Assembly (NCBI GenBank): GCA_037974665.1
Contig: CM075770.1
Span: 1,810,501-1,874,500 of the forward strand
Direction: 5' to 3'
Source: Ehretia macrophylla
Taxonomy: Eukaryota; Streptophyta; Magnoliopsida; Boraginales; Ehretiaceae
Length of the DNA: 64,000 nt
A program made the translations under genes and the position numbers. Shown here in pieces: positions 1-10,552 of this stretch. Position 1 is the first letter of the stretch. Every line of letters starts with the position of its first letter. The notes beneath the pieces are model-generated. The model saw only the letters and a list, made by a program, of their open reading frames with translations. It was not told the DNA's origin and did no database searches.

Positions 1-2620
1 ATGATCAAATCCCCTTTTTTTTTTTTTTTTGGTCAACTAAAAACATGAATTGAAGAAGAAGAAGAATTTGCAGCATCCATAGGTTCAGACACAACAACAA
101 TAAGCATCAAAACCCACATTGTTTCTTCTCTTCTTTGTTAGTTGCTGGTGACCATGAAAGGCATATGTACATACTAGCATGGATATTGAGATTAAGATCC
201 ATTCATATACATTATTTAATTTGAAAATAAAGTTGTTAAGTTGAACAAAGGCCAAGTGAAGATAAAATTAAAATCCATAGATTAAGCTCGAAATTTATAT
301 TTCAGGTTGGGGGTAAGCGAAGGTTTGGGAACGATGACAGTTAGATTTTTTTAATTTTATTTTGGTGAAAATGGTATTTTAGTAAATGAAAAAATATATT
401 TTATTACAAAATTGATAAAAGAATAATTTCAGTTGCAAAATGAGAGTGTGTTATATACTTGCTGTTAAAAGTGACGGTTTTCTTAACGAAAAAACTAACC
501 ATGATGTGTTTTAAAAATTACAAGGGGATTTTGTGCATTTTTAAAAACACAAAAAAGTCTTATACACCTTAACAAAAACATAGGGGGTTTTGTACACTTT
601 ATCCAAAAAAAAAAAGGCCACCGATGAGAGCCATATCAAATGTGTGTGAGCTCCGTTTAGGTCCACGTGAAACTTGTGTGCAAGTTTTGCTGATTGTGGA
701 TGGGTTCTCCACATAGCCAAACCAAACTCCCTTTATCTGCAATACACATCACACATTATGTTAAGGATCTTTATGGATAAAAATTGAGAATTTTTTTTTA
801 TATATATTCTTGCTTTTTCAAAGGTCGCTTGCTAAAGTTTCAACATCAATCTCCATCAAAGAAAAAACAAATCCCCACAACAAGAAATAAATATATAGTC
901 TCTTTCAAACATTAATTGATAATGGTGTCGCTATCCATTTATCATAATATTTTATTTTAAAGTTTAACTGCATCAAAAAGCGATATATTATTGACTAAAA
1001 ATTCGTATTCGCAAGTAACCACTCTCAAGAATTCTCTTGTGATTGAGCATAGATTGGACACTCTTGCTGCGAATTTACGATATTTCATCAGTATGATTAA
1101 ATGATAATTGGGTTACAAAACCAGAAAATTTGTAGAGGTTAAGTAATTTTTTAAACAAAAAGAAAATTAAAAAATGTAAAGTTTTTTGAACAATTTCATG
1201 GGGTCGGTGGGATTGCATCAACCACAACTCCAAACTTGGATCCGTTCTTGTTATTGGCTCCGCTCTTTCTTTAATATCGTTATAAAATTGCATAGTAAAC
1301 TGTGTCGATAGTTAGGATTAACTTGCTAATTTAGGAAAAAACAAAAATAAGTGGTATTAGTTTCAGTTGACTTTGCTGGTCTCGTAGACAAAGAAGTTGT
1401 GGATCACGTTAAAGAAGTTCTATCTCTGGGTTTCCGTAAAAATTTACAAATAGATGGATCTAAACCTACTGGGCCTAATGAAATGACAAAGACAGTATTG
1501 AGCTATAGCCCAAAATAGCATAGCAAACAAGTCTCAAATACTGGAACCCAAAATGAAAAAAAAGAGTTGGGCCAAGTCCAATCCACTAAAAGACAGAAAA
1601 CACCGAAAAGCCCATCCCAGATCAAAACCCCTAGTCCGATGAAACGGATAGGAACTGGACTGAAAAATACCGGAATCCAAATGGCCAAACACTGGGCTGG
1701 ACAGCCACAACTGTAGCATGATTAGTTGTTCCAGGATTGCCCATTCCCGGTTTTGGCAAGATTATTCCCTTTTTTTTTTTTTTTATGTTGTTTAGACTTT
1801 GATAAAACAATTCACTTACTTGTGTTATGAAATTTTACGTAAAAGAACAAATGAAATTTTTTAAGCATTCTTATAGTTGTAGCCTTGTAGGTACCATTTT
1901 GTTTATTTTTCTTCCTAAAAATGGACGGTGGAACATGGAAGAGTGGATGTAATAAATTGGAATAAACTAAGATTATCATCAAAGATAAATATGGATTAAA
2001 AAAAATTAACAAAAACTAAAAATTGGTGTTTTCAAACTGAACTTAAGACCAATACTTCTTGTTCTCTAGTTTTCTAACATATTTTTGTAAATCTCTAGAT
2101 TATAACTTTTTTTTTCTTTTTTTGGATGTTAATCTATTGCTATACTATGTGACCATTTTCTTATAGGAAATGGTTAAACTTTTTACCTAAAAGTGAATAG
2201 AAAATGGAGGACAAATTGTACAACGACGCCATTTGAAGCACCTGGCAAAGGAAAGCATAATAATCCGAGCCAATTGAATGGTTTATGATACATCAATTAC
2301 CAAAATACGTCAATGAACCAATTGCAAATCAATATTTTAAAAAAAAAGAAAGATCCAAAGTAATCTTACAACGACGGGCAAAAAAAAAAATTTAAAATTA
2401 TGAAGACAAGATTAATATTAAATGGGCTTAAAATTAAATTGCTTGCTCTCATCTTGTTTTTCCTCTATATATAACAAGCACTAAACTTTGATAGACTACT
2501 AAATCATTATCCTGAATCATTAAATATTGTCTTTGAATCCAAACCATATAATTAAATATGCAAAATTGCAAAAATATTTATGCCTATCATTTGGTTGCTG
2601 AATTAAGGTATCTAACTTGA
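1..2620. other. AT-rich intergenic DNA, no gene recognised
   Basis: I see no coding region, RNA gene or complete transposon here. The stretch is AT-rich with homopolymer runs (T at 14-30 and 1769-1784, A at 606-617) and only short chance reading frames. It may be promoter or decayed repeat DNA. Confidence 0.6.
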
Positions 2621-2989
2621 ATAAGAAAAGGGAAAATATCTTAATTAGTACCGTAAATTTGATTAAAATAACAATTTGGTCCCTTAATTTCAAAAAGGCG
2701 GAAACATCAAATCACTTTTATTGAGTTCTTCAACAGTAACTTAACTTAGTAGATTAACTCTTTCTACTGGTGTGGTGTTACTGGATGCTTTTGACATCGT
2801 TGGCCTTTAACCATTTTTTTTTGGTTTTCAATCGTCAGTCATTTGATAATTTAACGTGACACATGTAATTCACGTGCAATTAATGTCACCTTGCACCTTA
2901 AATTCGTCGCGTGTTCCTCTATGTTGATCACCTCCTGTGCTGCTGACTTCCCCAAAAATCAGTTTTGAGAATCCCTTTTTTAACCCCTC

Positions 2990-3409
2990 CCATAGTCAGG
3001 AGTGGGATGATATCGATCTTAATAATGACAGATGGTGACTTATTGCAGACAGGATTCCAAGAATCCCGGGTGGACCCCATGACGAAGCTTCGTGTCATGT
3101 AAATAGGTTTGTCATGTTGTAATAATAGGATATGACAGGAATCGTTTGTCACTTCAAATTCCCTTTAGGTCATGTCTTGTTTGTCTGTTTGTAATAAGTG
3201 AGATTTCCTTTATTAAAGGAAACCGTTTTAGTCGCGTCAGGTTTGTCTTATTGTGAATTATTAGGAATCTCTTTTTGTCATGTCAGTTTTTTCTTTATTA
3301 AAGGAAACTGCCTTAGTCCTTGTCAGGAATAGTGAGGATTCCGCTTTGTATTATTAGGCTTTGTAATGGTTTGCCTATTAATAATGAAGATCCCTGACCA
3401 AAGGGGCAG
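2990..3409 (+). mobile_element. Truncated LTR (U3 part) of a retroelement
   Basis: This segment is an inverted copy of the LTR at about 15902-16320, with high similarity over its length. Shared landmarks include paired 'cctttattaaagga' motifs, a stretch just upstream ending in a TATA-type box (TATTAATA, 3376-3383), and 'aaaggggcag' at its end. Similarity stops at 3409, about 33 bases after the start of the TATA box, and the next base belongs to a 5S rRNA gene. So the U3 and promoter are present, while R, U5 and the rest of the element are missing. The left limit is set only by loss of similarity and is approximate. Confidence 0.7.
3376..3383 (+). promoter_or_regulatory. TATA-type box of the truncated LTR, facing the 5S array
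   Basis: TATTAATA aligns with TATAAATA of the related LTR at 15928-15935. It lies 33 bases upstream of the point where LTR similarity ends and 5S sequence begins. Whether it is active cannot be told from sequence. Confidence 0.45.
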
Positions 3410-3471
3410 TGTTTGGACGAGAGTAGTACTAGGATGGGTGACCCCCTAGGAAGTCCTCGTGTTGCACCCTC
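3409..3471 (+). pseudogene. 5S rRNA gene, 5'-truncated (unit 1, type A)
   Basis: Only about the last 63 bases of the 5S gene remain, from roughly 5S nucleotide 58 onward. The 5' half and part of the internal box A are replaced by LTR sequence. The downstream internal element and box C region ('aggatgggtgacccc') remain. A T-run follows at 3480-3487. It cannot give normal 5S rRNA. Confidence 0.85.
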
Positions 3472-4031
3472 CTTTTCAATTTTTTTTGCCCCGATTAGCC
3501 TTGCCAAGATGCTTTTTTCATCACATTTCTATTACCGAATCCAACGGCACCTTGGGCAAGACAACTTCGCTTCACGTAGAGGCTGGGCCCACAAACCAAG
3601 GGCGTAGGGCTTGTGACCAAGTCTCCGTTGCTCCGGTGTCCATTACTTTTGATCCGTAAGGAGTTACGCGGCGCACAGTATACTGTTGGAAAGCTCTCTG
3701 AGAGCTCTTCGATGGGGGCAACAAGCTTGCTCGGCTGCGCCTATTTTTGGAGCCTAAAATCGAATGTTTTTATCAGTTTCAGGTAACTTTTCTGGTTTTT
3801 GTATTATTTTTTCGTCCCGGATCGTACATCGTGAGCCGCGTAAAGGACGACAACCTAACTCGCGGGACATTATAGGGCCCTACAACGGGTCAATATCACG
3901 TCTTGCGAGGATGCTGCGTTGTTGAAGCGGATGGGTTGTCGGTACGCCCATTGGGCCTTTTGAATTGGTCATCTTTCTGGGCTAGGACTGTGAACCATCA
4001 ACACATAAGGTATTTGCGTCCTCAACATGAC

Positions 4032-4151
4032 GGGTACGATCATAACAACACTAAACCACCGGATCCCATCAGAACTCCGAAGTTAAGCGTGTATGGGCGA
4101 GAGTAGTACTAGGATGGGTGACCCCTTGAGAAGTCCTCGTGTTGTACCCCC
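4032..4151 (+). rRNA. 5S ribosomal RNA (unit 2, type B), probably degenerate
   Basis: This is a full-length 5S gene of about 120 bases with the plant-typical 'ccggatcccatcagaactcc' core and the 'agtagtactaggatgggtga' internal promoter part. It differs from its neighbours at several sites ('gtatgggcg', 'cccttgagaag', 'gttgtacccc'), so it may not be functional. A T-run terminator lies about 10-18 bases downstream. Confidence 0.8.
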
Positions 4152-4716
4152 ATTTTCAATTTTTTTTGCCCCGGTTAGCCTTCCCAAGATACTTTATCTA
4201 TCACATTTCTATTACCGAATCCCACAGCATCTTGGGCAAGACAAGTTCACTTCACGTAGAGGCTGGGCCCGTAAACCGAGGGCGTAGGGCTTGTGACCAG
4301 GTCTCCGTCGCTCCGGTGCCCATAACTTTTGATCCGTAATAAGTTACGCGACGCACAACATACCATTGGAAAGCTCTCCGAGAGCTCTACGCTAGGGGCA
4401 ATAAGCCTAACAGGCTACGCCTATTTTCAGAGCCCAAAATTAAACATTTTCATCAGTTTTTTGATACTTTTTTTTATTTTTGCACTGTTTTTCTGTCCCG
4501 GATCGTACGTCGTGAGCCGCGAAAATGAAGGACGACAACGTAACTCGCGGGACATTATAGGGCTTTGCAACGGGTCAATATCACATATTGCAAGGATGCT
4601 GCGTTGTTGAAGCAGATGAGTTGTCGTTAAGGCCATTGGGCCTTTTGAATTGGCCATCTCTCTGGGTTGGGACTGTGAACCGTCAACACATAAGGGATTT
4701 GCGTCCTCAACATGGC

Positions 4717-4836
4717 GTGTGCTATCATACCAGCACTAAAGCACAGGATCCCATAAGAACTCCGAAGTTAAGCGTGCTTGGGCGAGAGTATTACTAGGAT
4801 GGGTGACCCCCTAGGAAGTCCTCGTGTTGCACCCCC
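4717..4836 (+). rRNA. 5S ribosomal RNA (unit 3, type C), probably degenerate
   Basis: Complete 5S-length copy. It carries private changes in conserved positions: 'cacagg' for 'caccgg' before the core, 'cataag' for 'catcag', and 'agtattac' for 'agtagtac' in the internal promoter. The T-run terminator is present downstream. Confidence 0.8.
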
Positions 4837-5396
4837 CTTTACAATTTTTTTTGCCCCGATTAGCCTTCTCAAGATGCTTTATCCATCACATTTCTATTAC
4901 CAAATCCCATGGCACATTGGGCAAGACAAGTTCGCTTCACATAGAGGCTGGGCCCGCAAACCGAGTGCGTGGGGCTTGTGACCAGGTCTCCGTTGCTCCG
5001 GTGCCCATAACTTTTGATCCGTATAGAGTTACGCAGCGGACAACATACCGTTAGAAAGGTTTTCGAGAGCTCTACGTCGGGGGTAGCAATCCTGCTAGGC
5101 TGCGCCTATTTTCAGAGCACAAAATCGAACGTTTTCATCTATTTCGGGCCACTTTTCTTGTTTTTGCATTATTTTTCTATCCCGGATCGTACATTGTGAG
5201 CCGCAAAAAGGACAACCACCTAACTCGCGGGACATTATAGGGCCTTACAACGGGTCGATATTATGTCTTGCGAGGATGCTGCATTGTTGAAGCGGATGGG
5301 TTGTCGTTAAGCCCATTGGGCCTTTTGAATTGGCCATCTCTCTGGGATGTGACTTTGAACCGTCATCACATAAGGGATTTGTGACCTCAACATGAC

Positions 5397-5516
5397 GAGT
5401 GTAATCATACCAGCACTAATGCACCGGATCCCATCAGAACTCCGAAGTTAAGTGTGCTTGGGCGAGAGTAGTACTAGGATGGGTGACCCCCTACGAAGTC
5501 CTCGTGTTGCACCCCC
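5397..5516 (+). rRNA. 5S ribosomal RNA (unit 4, type A)
   Basis: Complete 5S copy close to the array consensus, with 'agtgtgc' for 'agcgtgc' and 'ctacgaag' for 'ctgggaag' as visible changes. It shares the 'aatgcacc' variant with unit 7. Terminator T-run follows. Confidence 0.83.
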
Positions 5517-6057
5517 CTTTTCAATTTTTTTTGCCCCGGTTAGCCTTGCCAAGATGTTTTTTCTATCACATTTCGATTTTCGAATCCCACAGCACCTTGG
5601 GCAAGACAACTTTGCTTCACGTAGAGGCTGGGCCTGCAAACCGAGGGCGTGGGGCTTGTGACCAGGTTTCCATCGCTCCGGTGCCCATAACTTTTGATCC
5701 GTAAGGAGTTACGTGGCCTACTGCATACAGTTGGAAAGCTCTCCGAGAGCTCTACGACGATGTTAGCATGCCTGTTCGGCTGCGCCTAATTTCGGAGCCC
5801 AAAATCAAACGTTTTCATCAATTTTGGTATTGTTTTTCCTTCTCGAATCATACGTCATGAGCAGCGAAAAGGATGACAACCTAACTCGCGGGACATTATA
5901 AGGCCCTACAACGCGTCAATATCACGTCTTTCGAGGATGCTGCGTTGTTGAAGTGGATGGGTTGTCGTTAAGCCCATTGGGCCTTTTGAATTGGCCATCT
6001 CTCTTGGCTGGGACTATAAACCGTCAACACATAAGAGATTTGCGTCCTCAACATGAC

Positions 6058-6177
6058 GAGTGCGATCATACCAACACTAAAGCACCGGATCCCATCAGAA
6101 CTCCGAAGTTAAGCGTGTTTGGGTGAGAGTAGTACTAGGATGGGTGCCCCCTTGGGAAGTCCTTGTGTTGCACCCCA
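6058..6177 (+). rRNA. 5S ribosomal RNA (unit 5, type B), probably degenerate
   Basis: Full-length copy sharing 'gtttgggtgagag' and the altered box C 'gggtgcccc' (A lost from 'gggtgacccc') with unit 8, or nearly so. These changes fall in the internal promoter. The spacer before it is about 19 bases shorter than in other units. Confidence 0.8.
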
Positions 6178-6736
6178 TTTTTAATTTTTTTTGCCCCGGT
6201 TAGCCTTCCCAAGATACTTTATCCATTACATTTCTATTACCGAATCCCACAGTACCTTGGGGAAGGCAAGTTCGCTTCACGTAGATGCTGGGCTCGTAAA
6301 TCGAGGGCGTGGGGTTTGTGACCAGGTCTCCGTTGCTCCGGTGCCCATAACTTTTAATCTGTAAGGAGTTACGCGGCGCACAATATACCGTTGGAATGCT
6401 CTCCGAGAGCTCTACAATAGGGGCAGCCAGCTTGCCCGACTGTACCTATTTTTGAAGCCCAAAATCGAACATTTTCATCAGTTTCGGACCACTTTTCGTG
6501 TTTTTGTAATATTTTTCTGTCCCGGATCGTACGTCGTGAGTCGCGAAAAGGATGACAACCTAACTCGCGGGACATTATAGGGCCCTACAACGGGTCAATA
6601 TCACATTTTACGAGGATGCTGCGTTGTTGAAGTGGATGGGTTGTCGTTAAGCCCATTCGGCCTTTTCAATTGGTCATCTCTTTGGGTTGGGACTGTGAAC
6701 CGTCAACACATAAGGGATTTACGTCCTCAACATGAT

Positions 6737-6856
6737 CGGTGCGATCTTACCAACACTAAAGCACCGGATCCCATCAGAACTCTGAAGTTAAGCGTGCTTG
6801 GGCGAAAGTAGTACTAGGATGGGTGACCCCCTGGGAAGTCCTCGTGTTGCATCCCC
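6737..6856 (+). rRNA. 5S ribosomal RNA (unit 6, type C)
   Basis: Full-length copy with an intact box C ('gggtgaccccctgggaag'). Visible changes are 'gatctta', 'actctgaag' and 'gcgaaagt'. Of the eight complete copies it is one of the closest to the plant consensus. Confidence 0.83.
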
Positions 6857-7416
6857 TTTTTCAATTTTTTTTGCCCCGATTAGCCTTCCCAAGATGCTTT
6901 ATCTACCAAATTTCTATTGCTGAATCCCATGGAACCTTGGGCAAGACAAGTTCGCTTCACGTAGAGGATGGGCCAGCAAACCGAAGGCGTGGGGGTTGTG
7001 ACCGGGTCTCCGTCGCTTCAGTGCCTATAACTTTTGATACGTAAGGAATTACGCGGCGCACAGCAAACCGTTGGAAATCTCTCTGAGAGCTCTACGACGG
7101 AGGCAGCAAGCCTGCTCAGCTGCGCTTATTTTTAGAGCACAAAATCGAACGTTTTCATCAGTTTCTAGCCACTTTTCTGGTTTTTGCACTATTTTTCTGT
7201 CCCGGATCGTTCATCGTGAGCCGCAAAAAGGACAACAACCTAACTCGCGGGACATTATTGGGCCCTACAACGGGTCGATATCATGTCTTGCGAGGATGCT
7301 GCGTTGTTGAAGCGGATAGGTTGTCGTTAAGCCCATTGGGCCTTTTGAATTGGCCATCTCTCTGGGATGGGACTGTGAACCGTCATCACATAAGGGATTT
7401 GCGTCATCAACATGAC

Positions 7417-7536
7417 GGGTGCGAACATACCAGCACTAATGCACCGGATCCCATCAGAAGTCCGAAGTTAAGCGTGCTTGGGCGAGAGTAGTACTAGGAT
7501 GGGTGACCCCCTAGGAAATCCTCGTGTTGTACCCCC
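7417..7536 (+). rRNA. 5S ribosomal RNA (unit 7, type A)
   Basis: Full-length copy with 'aatgcacc' as in unit 4 and changes 'gaacata', 'agaagtcc' and 'ggaaatcc'. Box A and box C are largely intact. Terminator T-run downstream. Confidence 0.83.
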
Positions 7537-8097
7537 CATTTCAATTTTTTTTGCCCCGGTTAGCCTTGCCAATATGCTTTTTTCCATCACATTTCTATTA
7601 CTGAATCCCACGACACCTTGGGCAAGACAACTTCGCTTCATGTAGAGGCTGGGCCCACAAACTGAGGGCGTGGGGCTTCTGACTAGGTCTCCGTTGCTCC
7701 GGTGCCCATAAATTTTAATCCGTAAGGAGTTACGCGGCACACAACATACAGTTGGAAAGCTCTCCGAGAGCTCTAAGACGGGAGAAACACGCTTGCTTGG
7801 CTGCGCCTGTTTTCGGGGCCCAAAATCAAACGTTTTCATCAGTTTCGGGCCACTTTTCTAATTTTTGTATAATTTTTCCTTCCCAGATCGTACGTCGTGA
7901 GCAGCGAAAAGGACGACAACCTAACTCGCGGGACATTATAGGGCCCTACAACGCGTCGATATCACGTCTTGTGAGGATGCTGCGTTGTTGAAGTGGATGG
8001 GTTGTCGTTAAGCCTATTGGGCCTTTAGAATTGGCCATCTCTCTGGGCTGGGACTGTGAACCGTCAACACATAAGGGATTTGAGTCCTCAACATGAC

Positions 8098-8217
8098 GGG
8101 TGCGATCATACCAGTATTAAAGCACCGGATCCCATCAGAACTCTGAAGTTAAGCGTGTTTGGGTAAGAATAGTACTAGGATGGGTGCCCCCCTGGAAGTC
8201 CTCGTCTTGCACCCTCA
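8098..8217 (+). rRNA. 5S ribosomal RNA (unit 8, type B), probably degenerate
   Basis: Full-length but one of the most altered copies: 'cagtattaa', 'tttgggtaagaat', 'gggtgccccc', 'ctcgtcttgc'. The altered box C is shared with unit 5. Likely a pseudogene. Confidence 0.78.
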
Positions 8218-8777
8218 TTTTCAATTTTTTTTTTCACCGGTTAGCCTTCCTAAGATACTTTATCCATCACATTTCTATTACCGAATCCCACGGCACCTTG
8301 GGAAATACAAGTTCGCTTCACGTAAATGCTGGGCCCACAAACCGAGGGCGTGGGGTTTGTGACCAAGTCTCCGTCGTTCCGGTACCTATAACTTTTGATA
8401 TGTAAGGAGTTACGCGGCGCACAACATACCATTGGCAAGCTCTCCGAGAGCTCTACGACTGGGGCATCCAGCTTGCATGGCTGCGCCTGTTTTTGGAGCC
8501 CAAAATTGAACGTTTTCATCAGTTTCGGGTTATTTTTTTGGTTTTTGCACTATTTTTCTATCCCCGATTGTACGTCGTGAGCCGCGAAAAGGACGACAAC
8601 CTAACTCGCAGGACATTATAGGGCCTTACAACGGGTCGATATCACGTCTTGCGAGGATGCTGCGTTGTTGAAGCGGATAGGTTGTCGTTAAGCCCATTGG
8701 GCCTTTTGAATTAGTCATCTCTCTGGGCTGGGACTGTAAACCGTCAACACATAAGGGATTTGCTTCCTCAACATGAC

Positions 8778-8897
8778 CGGTGTGATCATACCAGCACTAA
8801 AGCACCGGATCCTATCAGAACTCTAAATTTAAGCGTGCTTGGGCGAGAGTAGTACTAGGATGGGTGACCCCGTGGGAAGTCCTCGTGTTGTACCCCC
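8778..8897 (+). rRNA. 5S ribosomal RNA (unit 9, type C), probably degenerate
   Basis: Last 5S copy. Changes include 'ggatcctatc', 'ctctaaattt' and 'ccccgtggg'. Its spacer ends abruptly at 9068 where a copia LTR begins. Confidence 0.8.
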
Positions 8898-9068
8898 CTT
8901 TTCAATTTTTTTTCCCCGGTTAGCCTTCCCAATATGCTTTATCCACCATATTTCTATTACCGAATCCCATGGCACCTTGGGCAAGACAAGTTCGCTTCAC
9001 TTAGAGAATGGGCAGGCAAACCGAAGGCGTGGGGCTTGTAACCAGGTCTCCGTCGCTCCGGTGCCCAT

Positions 9069-10538
9069 TGTTGGATTATATGCCCTAAATGCCAATTTTA
9101 GGACATAATAATTATATTATTTATTTAATGTGGGCAATTTATTTAAATATAATTAATGCGATTAATTATTTAAATAAGAGTCCTTAGAATAATATTTATA
9201 GATTTTATCCTTAAGGGTAAGGATATGAGTGACAGAATTTATATTCATAAATATATTCTAAAATAGTCCCCGATCATAGGATAAATTAATTGGGCATTGA
9301 TTTATCCGGAAAGATCGGATTACAGTCTACCATCCAAATAATATAGGATATTGATTTGGGCGATTAGTCTCATATCGTAAGGGTAGATGTATAAGTGCTT
9401 GTTGAGAACAAGTGACTAGACATGACCGCTAATACAACGAATTATGTGGAATGGTCAATAATTTGTTGTATAGTGTGGTGGTGCAATTAGTCCTTAGACC
9501 TGAGACACCGCGGTTATCTTGTGTTAGGAATAACGTGATTTATTGATGCAATAAAATTAGTCCTCATCAAGGATTGGATAATGTACTCAGTGGTTACGAT
9601 CTATTCCCGCATGAAGATATGTGCGTGTAGATATGGAATCTGTCAATTAGGGATCCTATGCGATCTATTAATCGAGTAACTAGAAATCATTGGCTGAGGT
9701 AGAATAGTGGAAGTCGTTCCACGAATTATTCATAAGTTACTAATTAAATAGATTTGGTCATATGATTGAGTAATAGAGTTTGACGACCCTATCCATGACT
9801 CTAGCTCGATCGGGATGGTTCAAACAGAAGGAATTAGTTGCATGATAATTACTAAGGGTTCGTAGAATTTATACTTCATTATTAGTTGGGTAGTCGTGAT
9901 ATACTGCTAGGTATCACTCACGACTTGCGAGAATTAAATTAGAAGAGTTCTAATTAAATATTAATATGATTAATATTATTTCGCTGCTAATTAATTATGA
10001 ACCCGGGAGGTCACACACAAATAGAATTTGCAGATTAATTGGATTAGAGAAAAGATTAAATTAAATTTAGGATTGTCCTAAATATTAATTTAATTGGGCT
10101 TGTGGTAATTGCATAATGATCTGATTATTATAGAGCCCAAGACTGGTTGTTTTAAGACTAGTCCATATGTGGCCCTAGGTCACATGTGTCTCCTATGTAT
10201 TGTACTATTTTGACAGGTTTAGCTAGCACAAAAAATCATAGTCAGAATAATATGTAGGATTTCTCTAGAAAATCTAATGGGGGTGAAATCCAATTGAGGG
10301 AGCGGATTTTGTGTGGACACTTTCGGAGGCTTCACAATTGGGGAGCTTTTAGATTCTACATCAGATTCGTCATCATGGAAAGATAATCCTGAAATCTTTA
10401 ATGCGTAATTAATAGTTGATTATTATGCATGTATGTAATCTAAGTAATTAGCCATGAACGGATGCATGAGTATTAATTATTTTCGCTGCATTTTATTTAA
10501 TTATAAAAAAATTTAAATACTATGCATGATTCTCAACA
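9069..10538 (+). mobile_element. Ty1/copia retrotransposon 5' LTR
   Basis: The LTR starts TGTTG and ends CAACA (perfect 5-base inverted ends), is 1470 bases long and AT-rich. One base later comes a primer-binding site for initiator tRNA-Met. It interrupts the spacer of the ninth 5S unit, so it inserted into, or was joined to, the array. The five bases before it are CCCAT. I found no second LTR in the window, so the element is incomplete. Confidence 0.85.
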
Positions 10539-10539
10539 G

Positions 10540-10552
10540 TGGTATAAGAGCC
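10540..10552 (+). other. Copia primer-binding site (initiator tRNA-Met)
   Basis: TGGTATAAGAGCC differs at one base from the usual plant TGGTATCAGAGCC site and sits one base after the LTR. Confidence 0.8.

Larger units (their letters stand above)
3409..9068 (+). repeat. Tandem 5S rDNA array in a trimeric (A-B-C) higher-order pattern
   Basis: The array holds one 3' partial and eight complete 5S units. The conserved 'ggatccc' of the 5S gene recurs at 4061, 4746, 5426, 6087, 6766, 7446, 8127 and (as ggatcct) 8807, giving spacings of 685, 680, 661, 679, 680, 681 and 680. Each unit is a 120-base 5S region followed by a T-run and a spacer of about 560 bases. Spacer variants sort the units into types A (1,4,7), B (2,5,8) and C (3,6,9). 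The left edge is fused to an LTR and the right edge is cut in the ninth spacer by a copia LTR, so neither natural end is present. Confidence 0.93.

Noticed and set aside
3413..9108. Many 60-120 codon open frames on both strands in the 5S region
   Set aside because: They repeat with each 5S unit and shadow the rRNA gene and spacer; no protein family pattern is present.
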